From contig CAVVZX010000054.1 of NCBI GenBank assembly GCA_963752855.1, positions 3,132 to 67,131 on the forward strand: a stretch of 64,000 nucleotides of DNA. Direction: 5' to 3'. A program made the position numbers and the translations under genes. The notes under the pieces are model-generated. The model had not been told where the DNA came from. It ran no database searches and saw nothing but the letters and a program-made list of their open reading frames with translations. Numbering within the stretch: position 1 is the stretch's first letter; the number at the start of each line of letters is the position of its first letter. Shown here piece after piece: positions 10,404 to 18,987 of this stretch. Origin of the DNA: DATJPW01 sp963752855 (lineage in GTDB: Bacteria > Desulfobacterota > Desulfomonilia > Desulfomonilales > Desulfomonilaceae).

Positions 10404-11006
10404 TCACCGTTTTCCGCTTACTTCCAGGTCGTCGAAATGGCTCTGCGCATCAGATTTGCTCCACAGTCCGATCTTGCCCGCTTCTTTGAACGTAGAATCT
10501 TTGGCATCCAGATGCTTCTGGCCATCCAAATAGCACTGGATGTGGTCCCCGGTCATGGTAACCCGAAGAGCGTGCCATCCTGGAGTAGACTTAACCTTTG
10601 CGCCTTTGATTTCCGAACGACGGCCGTTCACCACGTGATAGAGATTGTAATTATCCTCTAGCGGATTGAAACGGGCCACATAGTAGTTCTTTGCGTCCTT
10701 TGCTCTCCACACAATGCCCCCGCCCTGGTCCGTGCTTCCTGCGATGGCTTTCATCTTCACTGTAATGTCCACGTCTTTATAGTTGGTGTCATTAACAAGA
10801 GTTATATTGAACGTCGACCCCGAACTCTTCGCCAATTGAGCCAACACATTTGGTTTTGACGGCGCGGTGTTATCAGGCGCCACTTCCCATTTGCCCACCT
10901 CGTTGGTGAATCCTTTAGCGATTTCACCAACTTTATCTTTATCGAAGTTCCACGACATCTTCCCATTTTGGGCTGCGATGCCGCCGGCTATCAATATCAA
11001 TCCCAA
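10404..11006 (-). CDS. Exported LamG/DUF1080-like concanavalin-fold protein
   Basis: About 200 residues, with a hydrophobic start (MGLILIAGGIAAQ) from a TTG codon. An ATG a little upstream (near 11023) would give a fuller signal peptide (MIFAL...GLILIAGG) if one base were missing, so the annotated start may be affected by an indel. The body has the pattern of the 3-keto-disaccharide hydrolase/LamG fold: FNITLVNDTNYKDVDITVKMKA, GGGIVWRAKDAKNYYVARFN, a WHALRVTMTGDHIQCYLDG strand and a C-terminal GKIGLWSKSDAQSHFDDLEV. Such domains bind or cleave carbohydrate, but no catalytic residue can be assigned. It lies between the importer operon and the DUF1259 gene on the same strand without tight spacing. 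Confidence 0.7.
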   Translation of the reverse strand: MGLILIAGGIAAQNGKMSWNFDKDKVGEIAKGFTNEVGKWEVAPDNTAPSKPNVLAQLAKSSGSTFNITLVNDTNYKDVDITVKMKAIAGSTDQGGGIVWRAKDAKNYYVARFNPLEDNYNLYHVVNGRRSEIKGAKVKSTPGWHALRVTMTGDHIQCYLDGQKHLDAKDSTFKEAGKIGLWSKSDAQSHFDDLEVSGKR

Positions 11007-11148
11007 GAGCGAAAATCATATCATCTATCTTGTTCTCGCATGATATGCTCGATCCCTCTTTCATGTTTTAGGAAATTGAGTCGTCGTAAGCGATCCTGCA
11101 GCCGCTACCTCGTAGGATTCTGTCAGGCTTGAAAGGGTCCTGCGCGCT

Positions 11149-12057
11149 TCAATTGCCGTCGCTCAATTTAAGTGGCCCCTTGGCCTTATCAAATGCAGTT
11201 CGGACTACTTGAGCGAGTTTCTCCGCAGGACCCGTTCCCCAGTAATGGAGGAAGAACACTCTCGGCTGCTCATCCAACATATGGTTGTGAACCGCAACTA
11301 TCTCGATGCCACCTTTTCTAAACGCCTGTATCACCGGATTGACTTCCATAGCGGACATGACGACATCGCCCGCTACATGCGCCTTTTCATTGGTTCCTAC
11401 AAATCCGGCCCAGGAATTCAGCCCCATACTCGAGGTTAGTTCCACCCCGTGCATTTTCACTCCAGGCCGACCCACCGTGATCTTGAAGGAACCACCAGCG
11501 GCCTTACCGGGATGTCCAATGATTTGTTCGATTTTCTTCGTGTCCAGATTTAGGGCCGGCTCAGCGCCTCCGGATGAGCCTGGGCTCGGGTGAGGAGTGG
11601 CCGTTTTATCTAAAGCATTTCTGATGCCGTGGGCCAGCTTTGTTGGGTCTCCCATTCCGCCAATGTGCATAAACATGATGCGAGGCTGCTCATAGAAGAA
11701 ATGGTTATGCAAAGCGGTCACCTGGATATTTGCCTCCTCAAGAGCCGAGATTACGGGATTTACCTCCTTTTCCAGCAGTACCAGATCGCCCATTACCATT
11801 GTTTCCTTGCCCATGTCCTTCCAGGCGGTCCAGGAACCGAAGCCAAGGGCAGTGGGCATAGGCTCACCTTCGATGGATACTTTGATGTCGCTGCGTCCAA
11901 AACGAACGACAAAAGCCCCTTCGTCCATTTGCCCGGGAAATCCCAAAATTTTCTCGACTTCTTTGAAATCAGCAGTGGCAGGAGCGGAGATTAACATCGA
12001 CAACGGCAAGGCAACTAATACCGATAGAAACATTAAACGCTTCAACAATTTGGCCAT
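11149..12057 (-). CDS. Secreted tandem DUF1259 (LppY/LpqO family) protein
   Basis: The open frame extends to 12324, but the ATG at 12057 with GGGGG upstream begins a proper signal peptide (MAKLLKRLMFLSVLVALPLSMLIS region, cleavage near APATA), so I use that start. The 300-residue product holds two copies of the DUF1259/LppY-LpqO domain, roughly residues 30-165 and 180-295. Each begins with an 'IxGFPG/IIGHPG' block. Each ends with a His-rich motif, HNHFFYEQPRIMFMHIGG in copy one and HNHMLDEQPRVFFLHYWG in copy two. The paired HNH and final H residues look like a metal or ligand site. The role of the family is unknown. It is transcribed convergently or in tandem with chrA, whose stop lies 120 bp away. 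Confidence 0.8.
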   Translation of the reverse strand: MAKLLKRLMFLSVLVALPLSMLISAPATADFKEVEKILGFPGQMDEGAFVVRFGRSDIKVSIEGEPMPTALGFGSWTAWKDMGKETMVMGDLVLLEKEVNPVISALEEANIQVTALHNHFFYEQPRIMFMHIGGMGDPTKLAHGIRNALDKTATPHPSPGSSGGAEPALNLDTKKIEQIIGHPGKAAGGSFKITVGRPGVKMHGVELTSSMGLNSWAGFVGTNEKAHVAGDVVMSAMEVNPVIQAFRKGGIEIVAVHNHMLDEQPRVFFLHYWGTGPAEKLAQVVRTAFDKAKGPLKLSDGN

Positions 12058-12176
12058 AATTAATTTCCCCCTTTTTCCAATCAATTCGGTGTCTCCATTC
12101 GCAGACGTTTCATCAATAAGCGAGGAGACTATGCGGTCTATGAGTTCCGAACCGGATTTTAAGTTCCGGGAACAGA

Positions 12177-13593
12177 TCACGACATTCCTCGGAGAAACAA
12201 ATGGTATAAGATCCCCAGGACCGCGCTGCCTCCTATGGTTTGAATCACTCCTAATTTGAAACGGAAAATCGCCAACATCGCAAAAATCGCGATCAACAGC
12301 GTCGGCATATTGATAGTATTCCAAAGCGGGATCTGTAGGTGGGCCCCTAGGATATACACATCTCGGATAGAACCAAACACGGTGTGCAGAGCGAACCAGA
12401 CTGCCAGGTTGAGAACTACCCCCACTATGGCCGCAGTTATCGAGGACATCACCGTGTTCAAAGACTTGTTGCCTCTCAATGCTTCAACATACGGTCCTCC
12501 GACAAGTACCCAGAGGAAACACGGGACAAACGTTGCCCAAGTTGTCAGCGTCGCTCCGAGACATCCCTGCCATCATCGGATCCAAACCTCCGGAGTTGCG
12601 GAAGGCCGCCAGAAACCCGACGAACGGTAAGACGAGAATAAGGGGTCCTGGCGTGGTCTCAGCCAATCCTAGCCCCTCCAGCATCTCTCCGGGTGTGACC
12701 CAGTTGTAGGTTTCCACCGCTTGCTGGGCCACATACGCCAATACGGCATAGGCCCCGCCAAAGGTCACGACGGCCGCTTTGCTGAAGAATGTCGCTTCCT
12801 GGAAATAGACACTTTCGGATCCCAGGAAGATCAGAATAAGGGCTATGGGGCCAAACCAGATGATTGTCCAGCTAACGGTCACTACGAAAGCTCGGGAAAC
12901 AGAAGGCCGCACGTGTTCCAGCGCGTGCCGGTCAAGCAATTGATCTAGGACAGGGGAATCACCTGGGTCTGAGCTAGTCGCTTGCCCTTGGTTTACTTCG
13001 AAAGCTTCCGGTCTGAAGCGTCCTCCCACATATCCGATGATCGCCGCCGAGAGAACGATCAAAGGAAAGGGCATTGAAAAAAAGAAGATGGCGATGAAGG
13101 ACAAACCGGCTATTACTCTCATGAAGTTGTTCGTCAGCACCCTTTTTCCTATGCGCAGAACAGCTTCTATGACTACAGCCAGAACAGCGGGTTTCAAGCC
13201 GAAAAAGAGCCACTGCACGACGCTCAGGCCCTGATAACCTGCGTACAAGACGCTCAACACAAGCATGAAAAGAAAACCGGGAAGCACGAAAAGTGTCCCG
13301 GCCACAATCCCTCCCCTCGTCTTGTGCAGCAACCATCCGATATATATCGCCAATTGCTGCGCTTCAGGACCGGGAAGAAGCATGCAATAATTCAGGGCAT
13401 GGAGAAAGCGGCTCTCACTTATCCACCGTTTCTCTTCAACCAGATATCTGTGCATGACCGCAATCTGGCCGACAGGACCTCCAAAACTGTTTAAAGCCAC
13501 TTTAACCCAAACCCAAAATGCTTCTCTGAAAGAAGGAAGGTTCCTGGGCATGCCTTCACAGAGGGTTCTCTTTCTGACCGTCCGAGATATCAT
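12177..13593 (-). CDS. chrA: Chromate efflux transporter ChrA, one frame break
   Basis: A long-chain CHR-family transporter with two homologous halves and about ten to twelve membrane segments. Diagnostic family stretches are visible: FWVWVKVALNSFGGPVGQIAVMH, LLPGPEAQQLAIYIGW in half one and VVTFGGAYAVLAYVAQQAV plus TPGPLILVLPFVGF in half two. The frame shifts at a GGG near 12567; after correction the sequence continues GCLGATLTTWATFVPCFLW and ends LFHLFLRGMS at 12177. The natural start may be the internal Met at 13551 (MPRNLPSFREAF). ChrA proteins expel chromate using ion gradients. The neighbouring ChrB-domain, rhodanese and small Cys genes on the same strand support a chromate or oxyanion role. 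Confidence 0.88.
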
Positions 13594-13649
13594 TCGTTGT
13601 TGTCAATCCATACCTTCACTTTGCGGCTATTGCTCGGAGGGGATTTCTC

Positions 13650-14090
13650 TTAAACCTTTTCCACCTGCGCTTGGCGCCATGCGTAGAGAGCGTCATACAT
13701 GGGGGTTTCCAGTTCAATTTTCTTGTGGTCATCCAATCCGAAAAGGATAGCGAACCCGTGAGCTATTGCTTTTAGACCGGCCCCCTGAGGAGATGTCTCA
13801 ACATCGGCAGACACATCCGCAGCATGAACAATCTTTGCCATCTCAACCAATGCAGGATCGGCCATAAGCCCATACTTGAGCATGACGCTCTCAAAGGAAC
13901 AACGCCCTTCAACGTGTCCCAGTTCTACTCCCGGAACATCATACGGGGTTGCTCCTTCTCGTTCGGCCGTAGAAATGACCTGCTCCTTCGGCACGAAAAG
14001 AAATTCCGCGTCCTTGTCTATGAATCGCCTGATGAGCCACGGGCAGGCGATGCGGTCCACGTTTGCATTCTCCCTAGTTATCCATTTCAT
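13650..14090 (-). CDS. Stand-alone ChrB C-terminal domain protein
   Basis: The 146-residue product begins MKWITRENANVDRIACPWLIRRFID and continues with EFLFVPKEQV, FDVPGVE-like and HAADV segments, the pattern of the chromate-resistance ChrB C-terminal domain. It lacks the N-terminal regulatory domain of full ChrB, which is encoded separately at 14895-15877. The Cys in the DRIACPW motif and the following Arg/His are conserved in this family. Its ATG overlaps the TGA of the rhodanese gene (ATGA), so the two are translationally coupled. Stand-alone copies are common beside chrA; their biochemical role is not settled. Confidence 0.87.
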   Translation of the reverse strand: MKWITRENANVDRIACPWLIRRFIDKDAEFLFVPKEQVISTAEREGATPYDVPGVELGHVEGRCSFESVMLKYGLMADPALVEMAKIVHAADVSADVETSPQGAGLKAIAHGFAILFGLDDHKKIELETPMYDALYAWRQAQVEKV

Positions 14091-14413
14091 TTGTCCTCCC
14101 CCTCCGGCTCGCCAAGTTCCGCCCAGGCTTTGATACCACCCTCAAGAAACCGGACATCTGGGTGACTCTGCTGAAGCCGGTCCGCGACTGATTGACTGAC
14201 AGCGCCACCTTTGACACAGTAGACGACAACCAGCCGGTCTCGGGGGATCTCGTCACTCCATTCGTCGACCTTCTCCGGATCACGCCAGACACCGCTGCCG
14301 ATGGTTTGAGGCGCAGCTTCGTAATCGGCCTTTCTCCTCACATCCAAGAGGACCACTTCCGGATCGTTTTCCAGGAGAGCTTTCAATTCTTTGGATGTGA
14401 TCGAATTGGCCAT
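14087..14413 (-). CDS. Single-domain rhodanese (sulfurtransferase)
   Basis: A small rhodanese of about 108 residues starting at MANSITSKELKALL; an alternative ATG lies 15 bases upstream. VVLLDVRRKADYEAAP is the first rhodanese motif. The active-site loop is VVVYCVKGGAVSQ, with the persulfide-forming Cys. FLEGGIKAWAELG is the C-terminal signature. It moves sulfane sulfur to thiol or cyanide acceptors. Its placement between a small Cys protein and the ChrB-domain gene, coupled by ATGA, suggests a part in thiol or oxyanion detoxification in this operon, which is inference. Confidence 0.85.
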   Translation of the reverse strand: MANSITSKELKALLENDPEVVLLDVRRKADYEAAPQTIGSGVWRDPEKVDEWSDEIPRDRLVVVYCVKGGAVSQSVADRLQQSHPDVRFLEGGIKAWAELGEPEGEDK

Positions 14414-14477
14414 TTTCCTGATACCCATGCGACATGAGATTAGCTGCGGAGCCAGCCATAAGGGATTAGGCCTTCCC

Positions 14478-14653
14478 TTACGGTACTGGAGGCTCGTGCT
14501 CCTTACAGAACGGGGCCTCTCCCATCACCGGCATGTTGCAGACTTTGCACAACGATCTTCTTACCGGATCGTGGATATCGTGCACAGGCTTCTCCAGTGG
14601 TCGGATCGGTAGCCACTTTTTCTTGCTCATCGGAATTCTTTTTTTTCGGTCAT
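14478..14653 (-). CDS. Small Cys/His (zinc-ribbon-like) protein leading the chromate operon
   Basis: The ATG at 14651-14653 has a strong AAGGAGG seven bases upstream, but its frame stops after eight codons at a run of eight A (14639-14646 region). With nine A it would read MTEKKRIPMSKKKWLPIRP and continue to a stop at 14478. Without correction an internal ATG (near 14625) gives 50 residues on its own. The product carries CKVCNMPVMGEAPFCKEH, a CxxC...CxxH pattern that would bind zinc or iron. It is the first gene of the minus-strand chromate operon. I know no name for the family. Confidence 0.6.
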
Positions 14654-14835
14654 GATAACAACCTCCTTGATTAGTCCTTACAGACTTTAGATGCCTACAG
14701 ATCCTGCCGGGTTCATTGGCCGGGATTTGACGAATTACTTACGATGACTTCCTTGCATTCCCAACAAATCCTTCCAGCCGAGCCGGAACCGACTGCTTTC
14801 AGCTCATTTTTCAGCGACGACATATTGATACGCTC

Positions 14836-14866
14836 TTGACATTAAGATACAGCTGTATCATGATAC
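14836..14866 (+). promoter_or_regulatory. Divergent chromate-locus promoter with nested palindromes
   Basis: TTGACA (14836-14841) makes a good -35 box for the plus-strand chrB. A perfect 14-bp palindrome GATACAGCTGTATC lies at 14846-14859, and a second perfect palindrome TATCATGATA at 14856-14865 overlaps it and the probable -10 region. This is the classic geometry of a repressor site covering a promoter. ChrB N-terminal domains are known chromate-responsive regulators, so ChrB from 14895 is the likely binder. Nothing else is seen in 14654-14894. Confidence 0.6.
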
Positions 14867-14894
14867 TGTCAAGTGTTACATAACAGAGGACCTC

Positions 14895-15877
14895 ATGAAC
14901 CAATGCCCACAACCCCGATGGCTACTCCTGATCCACCAGATTCCACCCAAACCCGCTTACTTTAGGGTAAAGATTTGGCGCAGACTCCAGAGTCTGGGAG
15001 CAGTCGCGGTCAAAAATTCCGTCTACGTAATTCCAAGGACTGACCAGACCCTCGAAGATTTCCATTGGGTGCTCCGTGAGATCGTGCAAGGCGGTGGAGA
15101 GGCGTCTATCTGTGAAGCGGGCTTTGTAGAAGGATTAGCCGACGAACAGATTGAGGGGCTTTTCCAGGCAGCGAGAGACACAGATTACACACAGATCGCT
15201 GATGATGCACGGGTGCTGCTTGGTTCTCTTCCTGCCTCAGGCTCTTCTTTCGGGATGACCGGATTGCCGAATTGTCTTCGCACCTGGCTCGACTCAAGCG
15301 ACGTCTCGCGGGAGTGATCGCCCTTGATTTCTTTAAAGCGCCGGCACGTGAAGAAGTTGAGAACTTGATAGCGGAAATCGAATCCAGGCACAAGGACGCG
15401 GAACAGCGGCTTGTGGAGCAAAATGAGGAACCTGCAAAAGCTGATCTTGGGGGAATAACAGGTAGGACATGGGTAACGCGGAAGGGCATTTACGTGGACC
15501 GCATAGCAAGCGCGTGGTTTATCCGTCGATTTATCGATCCCGACGGTGGCTTCAAATTCGTCGACCAATAAAGGTTACAGGCCAAGGGCCGGAGAGCTAC
15601 GGTTTGACATGTTCGAAGGTGAGTTCACACATGAAGGTGACCAGTGCACCTTCGAGGTGTTGAGCAAGCGCTTCGCAGCCGATGATCCGGCGCTTGTCGA
15701 GATAGGCAAAGTGATTCACGACCTGGATTAAAGGATGCAAAGTTTAAGAAACTCGAAACTCCAGGAATAGGAGGACTTATTGATGGGCTGGCGTCCGCCC
15801 ACGAATCGGACGAGGAGCGGATAGAGCGAGGCAGCGCAATATTTGACGACCTATATGAGTATTTCCGGCGCAAATAA
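14895..15877 (+). CDS. chrB: Full-length chromate resistance regulator ChrB, frame-broken
   Basis: The N-terminal domain (WLLLIHQIPPKPAYFRVKIWRRLQ, then GAVAVKNSVYVIP) is the ChrB regulatory domain. The C-terminal part (TWVTRKGIYVDRIASAWFIRRFID, FDMFEGEFTHEGDQCTFEVL, then DDLYEYFRRK) is the ChrB catalytic-like domain also found alone at 13650. In place of the Cys of DRIACPW this copy has DRIASAW. Frame changes are needed near 15247, 15571 and 15729, which gives about 325 residues ending at 15877. It is divergent from the chrA operon across a palindromic promoter and is probably its chromate-sensing repressor. Confidence 0.82.
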
Positions 15878-15884
15878 AGGATAG

Positions 15885-16178
15885 ATGATACCGACCATCA
15901 AGCAGCACGCTGAGGCAAGCAGGAAAAGGACGGGCAAGGACTATGGGGAGTTGCACGAATGGATGGATGCTAATCCGAGGAAAAAGGAGGAGCGTCACGA
16001 CATCGGCAGGATTTACGAGTACGGAAAGATGATGGAGGAGAAATATGGGCCGGAAGGGCTTCAAGAATATTTTCAGCACATTCGCGACGATTTCATTGCT
16101 AGTTTCAATCATGTCGAAGAGGATGTTGATGAAGCCATCGCGAAAACCTTACCTTATTTCGGGATGAAATCACGTTGA
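15885..16178 (+). CDS. Small conserved hypothetical protein in the chromate locus
   Basis: A 97-residue hydrophilic protein with no signal peptide. It begins with HAEASRKRTGKDYGELHEWMDAN and contains EERHDIGRIYEYGKMMEEKYG. The spaced His and Glu residues resemble small His-rich helical proteins of unknown function in other resistance loci; I cannot name the family with certainty. It starts 8 bases after the chrB stop with AAAGGA upstream, so it is very probably in the chrB operon, ahead of the MFS gene. Confidence 0.7.
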   Translation: MIPTIKQHAEASRKRTGKDYGELHEWMDANPRKKEERHDIGRIYEYGKMMEEKYGPEGLQEYFQHIRDDFIASFNHVEEDVDEAIAKTLPYFGMKSR

Positions 16179-16295
16179 TACCCCCCAAAACCAAAAGAGA
16201 GCGCGAACAATGAGCAAACCTTTAGCGGATGCCCTGACAGATACCGCAATTGGCATTGGCATGAACAGGGGTCTCGCCACGACGTTCAATGGGCT

Positions 16296-17510
16296 GTGTT
16301 CTGTCGGTTTTCTGCGCGGGCATCCTACGCTCTGGCCCGGACGCCGGTGCTTGCGCTCTTTGCTGCCTCCCTAGGGGCCGGCCCCGAGGCCATCGGCTTC
16401 GCAGTCGCAATTTCCACAGTCACCGGGATCTTTTTCAAGATGCCTGCAGGAGTTCTGTCCGATGTGATAGGCAGGACTCGAACTCTTTTCATGGGATTAG
16501 CTGTATTCGCTGTAGTGCCTTTTGCATATCTCTGGGTGTCCTCGTACGAGGCTCTAGTAGTGGTTCGATTTTTCCACGGTTTTGCAACGGCCATCTATGG
16601 ACCCGTCGCCATGGCCGTGATCGTAGGAATCGCCGGGGACAAGCGCGCAGAAATGCTTTCCTGGTTTTCCTCCATCACCATCATAGGAAACCTGATAGGC
16701 GCTCCTTTGGGGGGGCTTATCTTGACTTGGTTATCCGGTGGCGGCGAGCATCAACTCAGGCATTTCCACATCGTATACGGAGTAGTGGCCGGCCTGGGTA
16801 TGGCATCTCTGCTAATTGCTTTATGGGTGTTGCGCGGTCAATCGGAGCCAGCGACTCATGGCGATGGTCGGACCCTGAGGGCATTGTTCGAACAGTTTCG
16901 AACCGGTGTCCGAGAAATCCTTCTGGATCGCCGCGTGCTGGTCACCAGTAATATGGAAGGGGTTCAGAATCTGTCAGTGGGGGCGCTGGAGGCTTTTCTG
17001 CCGATTTATGCCGTTATTATCTGCGGATTCAGTCCATTTCAGGCAGGATTGTTATGGGGGATTCAAATCGCGGCCACAGTTGCTTCCAAACCCATTATGG
17101 GGAGGTTTTCCGACCGTTACGGACGGGCGCAATTCTTATTTTGGGGGATGTTTGTTTGTGCGGTCCCGTTTGCATTGATACCCTGGTTTCAGGATTTCGG
17201 AATTCTTATGGTTCTGGCCGCTATCTTCGGGTTAGGGGAGGCTGTGGTAACGTCCTCCGCAGCCGCTCTAGTCGCAGACTTCTGTAGAGAAGACCATCTT
17301 GGATCTGCCATGGGAACTTTCGGGACAATTTTTGATGTCGGACACGCCTCGGGCCCACTCTTGGCAGGTGTGCTTATAGGCCTTACGGGCGGTGGAACCG
17401 ATTATCGGATGTCATTCTTTGTCGTGGCCGTGCTTTTGATTTTGGCCGCCATGCTTTTCCGGATGTCCTTGCCCATCCGGGGCAATACAGGAAATGGAGC
17501 AGTAGTGTAA
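16296..17510 (+). CDS. MFS transporter, N-terminus uncertain
   Basis: A major facilitator with about 12 membrane helices over 404 residues. The first cytoplasmic loop signature GVLSDVIGRTRTLFMG and the symmetric loop GRFSDRYGRAQFLFWG are both present. The frame has only a GTG start at 16296, yet it stays open to 16179 and reads DRYRNWHWHEQGSRHDVQWAVF just before, which fits a family N-terminus. An ATG at 16210 in another frame could be joined by one indel near 16225. The neighbours suggest export of chromate-related or other toxic oxyanions, but the substrate is not determinable. A strong terminator follows at 17550. Confidence 0.82.
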   Translation: MFCRFSARASYALARTPVLALFAASLGAGPEAIGFAVAISTVTGIFFKMPAGVLSDVIGRTRTLFMGLAVFAVVPFAYLWVSSYEALVVVRFFHGFATAIYGPVAMAVIVGIAGDKRAEMLSWFSSITIIGNLIGAPLGGLILTWLSGGGEHQLRHFHIVYGVVAGLGMASLLIALWVLRGQSEPATHGDGRTLRALFEQFRTGVREILLDRRVLVTSNMEGVQNLSVGALEAFLPIYAVIICGFSPFQAGLLWGIQIAATVASKPIMGRFSDRYGRAQFLFWGMFVCAVPFALIPWFQDFGILMVLAAIFGLGEAVVTSSAAALVADFCREDHLGSAMGTFGTIFDVGHASGPLLAGVLIGLTGGGTDYRMSFFVVAVLLILAAMLFRMSLPIRGNTGNGAVV

Positions 17511-17549
17511 GTTGAATTCGGTTCGCTTTGTTGAAATAGCTGACGAGGA

Positions 17550-17584
17550 GCGGGGCGAGTTACTCATCGTAAGTCTCGCCCCGC
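17550..17584. terminator. Bidirectional terminator between convergent MFS and DksA-like genes
   Basis: GCGGGGCGAG (17550-17559) pairs perfectly with CTCGCCCCGC (17575-17584), a 10-bp GC-rich stem with a 15-nt loop, between genes that end at 17510 and 17616. There is only a short AT-rich tail, so it is stem-strong rather than a textbook U-tract terminator. Confidence 0.65.
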
Positions 17585-17615
17585 ATTCTAAACCAAGAAA
17601 ATCGCGCAGGAAGGT

Positions 17616-18251
17616 CTATTCTTCAAAAGCCCGGGCGTAGCCGGATTCCGAAGGCTCTTCCCGCCAATGGCCGCCTCTTAGAGACTGGTCATCTCTGAAT
17701 TTCTCGTACTGATCGAATTCTTCTTGGCATTTGACGCACAGTTTAGCCGCGGGAAAGAGCCGTAGGCGTTGCTCAGGGATCGGCTCGCCACAGTCCTCAC
17801 AAATTCCATACTCGCCGTGCTTAATCCTCTCCAGGGCCTCTTCGATCTCTTTAATTTGTTTATGTTGCCGCATCGAGATCCTTGCATCCAAATCTCTGGA
17901 GATCTCACCTGTGGCCAAATCGATTTCGTCTCCCTTTTCTATGGCATCGATGCTTCTTTCGACCTTCATGGACGCCAGTTGTTCCAACAGCACCTGTCTG
18001 GGATTAAATGCCCCCGACGGTCGAGCAGCAGGTTTTGGCGCTTCTTCGACTGTTTTAGGAGCTATGACAGGTTCCTCCACCTTTGCGCTGGTTTTGGATT
18101 CGGCTCGCTTCAAGGCCCCGCGGTCAACTATCCGATAATAATTCTTTCCATCTTCAACTCTTCTCTCGATCTGGCCTTTAAGCACTTTGCCACGGACACT
18201 GTTCGGAACTATGCCTAACTCTTCCGATATTTGTTCACGGGTCATCCACAT
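17616..18251 (-). CDS. DksA/TraR-type zinc-finger protein with an N-terminal HTH-like extension
   Basis: The C-terminal half is a DksA/TraR protein: the coiled-coil stretch HKQIKEIEEALERIKHGEYG leads into a C4 zinc finger with C151, C154, C172 and C175 (CEDC...CVKC). DksA-like proteins act in the secondary channel of RNA polymerase. Residues 1-45 (MTREQISEELGIVPNSVRGKVLKGQIERRV) look like a MerR/excisionase-type helix-turn-helix, joined by a Glu/Pro/Ala-rich linker (60-80). That N-terminal addition is absent from ordinary DksA (about 150 residues). The acidic DxxDA motif at the coiled-coil tip of DksA is not obvious, so it may be a TraR/YbiI-like variant. Single gene, convergent with the MFS gene. 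Confidence 0.82.
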   Translation of the reverse strand: MWMTREQISEELGIVPNSVRGKVLKGQIERRVEDGKNYYRIVDRGALKRAESKTSAKVEEPVIAPKTVEEAPKPAARPSGAFNPRQVLLEQLASMKVERSIDAIEKGDEIDLATGEISRDLDARISMRQHKQIKEIEEALERIKHGEYGICEDCGEPIPEQRLRLFPAAKLCVKCQEEFDQYEKFRDDQSLRGGHWREEPSESGYARAFEE

Positions 18252-18825
18252 GATAATTTGCTCCTTCTAACACCCTTCGTCCAGGTTTAATAATCACTCG
18301 GAGGGCCTGGGGCAAGAGTCCGCCGTGAAAAATACGAACCTTGTGTCCCAATAGCCCCGACCGCCGCCTTGCATCGCCAACTGGCTGTAATAACAGTTAA
18401 TAGCGTACCGGGGGTTCGACAGAATTCCGGAAGAGAGTGATAAAATACTTCCGTCCCGTGGCAACCCTCCGGCTCGACTTCGAAAAAGCGCTCTAGGAGC
18501 GCGAATCAGGCGCGCGTATGTACGCGTCTTCCGCGAAACTGTCAATCTTTTTCTGCCGCAGCCGCCAGTAAATGACAAAAATAACTGCGATATTGTTTGC
18601 TTAGATATAAGCTTCAGTGACACAAATCATGACGCAAAAACAAGCTGCTCGGTGTCATAAAAACTTCTAATTCTAATTGCTCCGGCCGCCGGATTGTATA
18701 AGATATATATAGTAAGCGTTCACCGGAATAAGCGTAATGGCTTGAAATTACGATGGGCAAGCGGTCCATCCTCATCGGGCGCCGAGTCGCCTCAAGAACG
18801 GTGAGCTACAAAGATATGTGCCACA

Positions 18826-18840
18826 ACTGGTTGCAAAACC
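18826..18840 (+). repeat. Single arm of the ACTGGTTG repeat
   Basis: ACTGGTTGCAAAACC here is identical to the left arm of the inverted-repeat element at 59425-59556. The rest of 18252-18987 holds no convincing gene: open frames are short and lack family character. It includes an AT-rich stretch near 18693-18712 that could be promoter DNA for pcm. Confidence 0.4.
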
Positions 18841-18987
18841 TCTATGAGGAGGAGAAAATGTTGGGTCATTTTGTATGAACAATTCGCTGAGCCACCCGAT
18901 ATCAGCGTGCTTGTCGGAGCGCCCCCCACCGCATTACAACGCGATGTCGGGCTTTTGCAGCCAGTTTTAGGAGAGTGTTACGATTCC

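Noticed and set aside
12058..12324. 89-residue N-terminal extension of the DUF1259 protein
   Set aside because: A signal peptide starts at 12057 with its own ribosome site, and the extension overlaps the chrA 3' end.
18294..18623. A 109-residue minus-strand frame upstream of the DksA-like gene
   Set aside because: Arg/Ser/Cys-rich without signal, domain or Shine-Dalgarno; likely chance.
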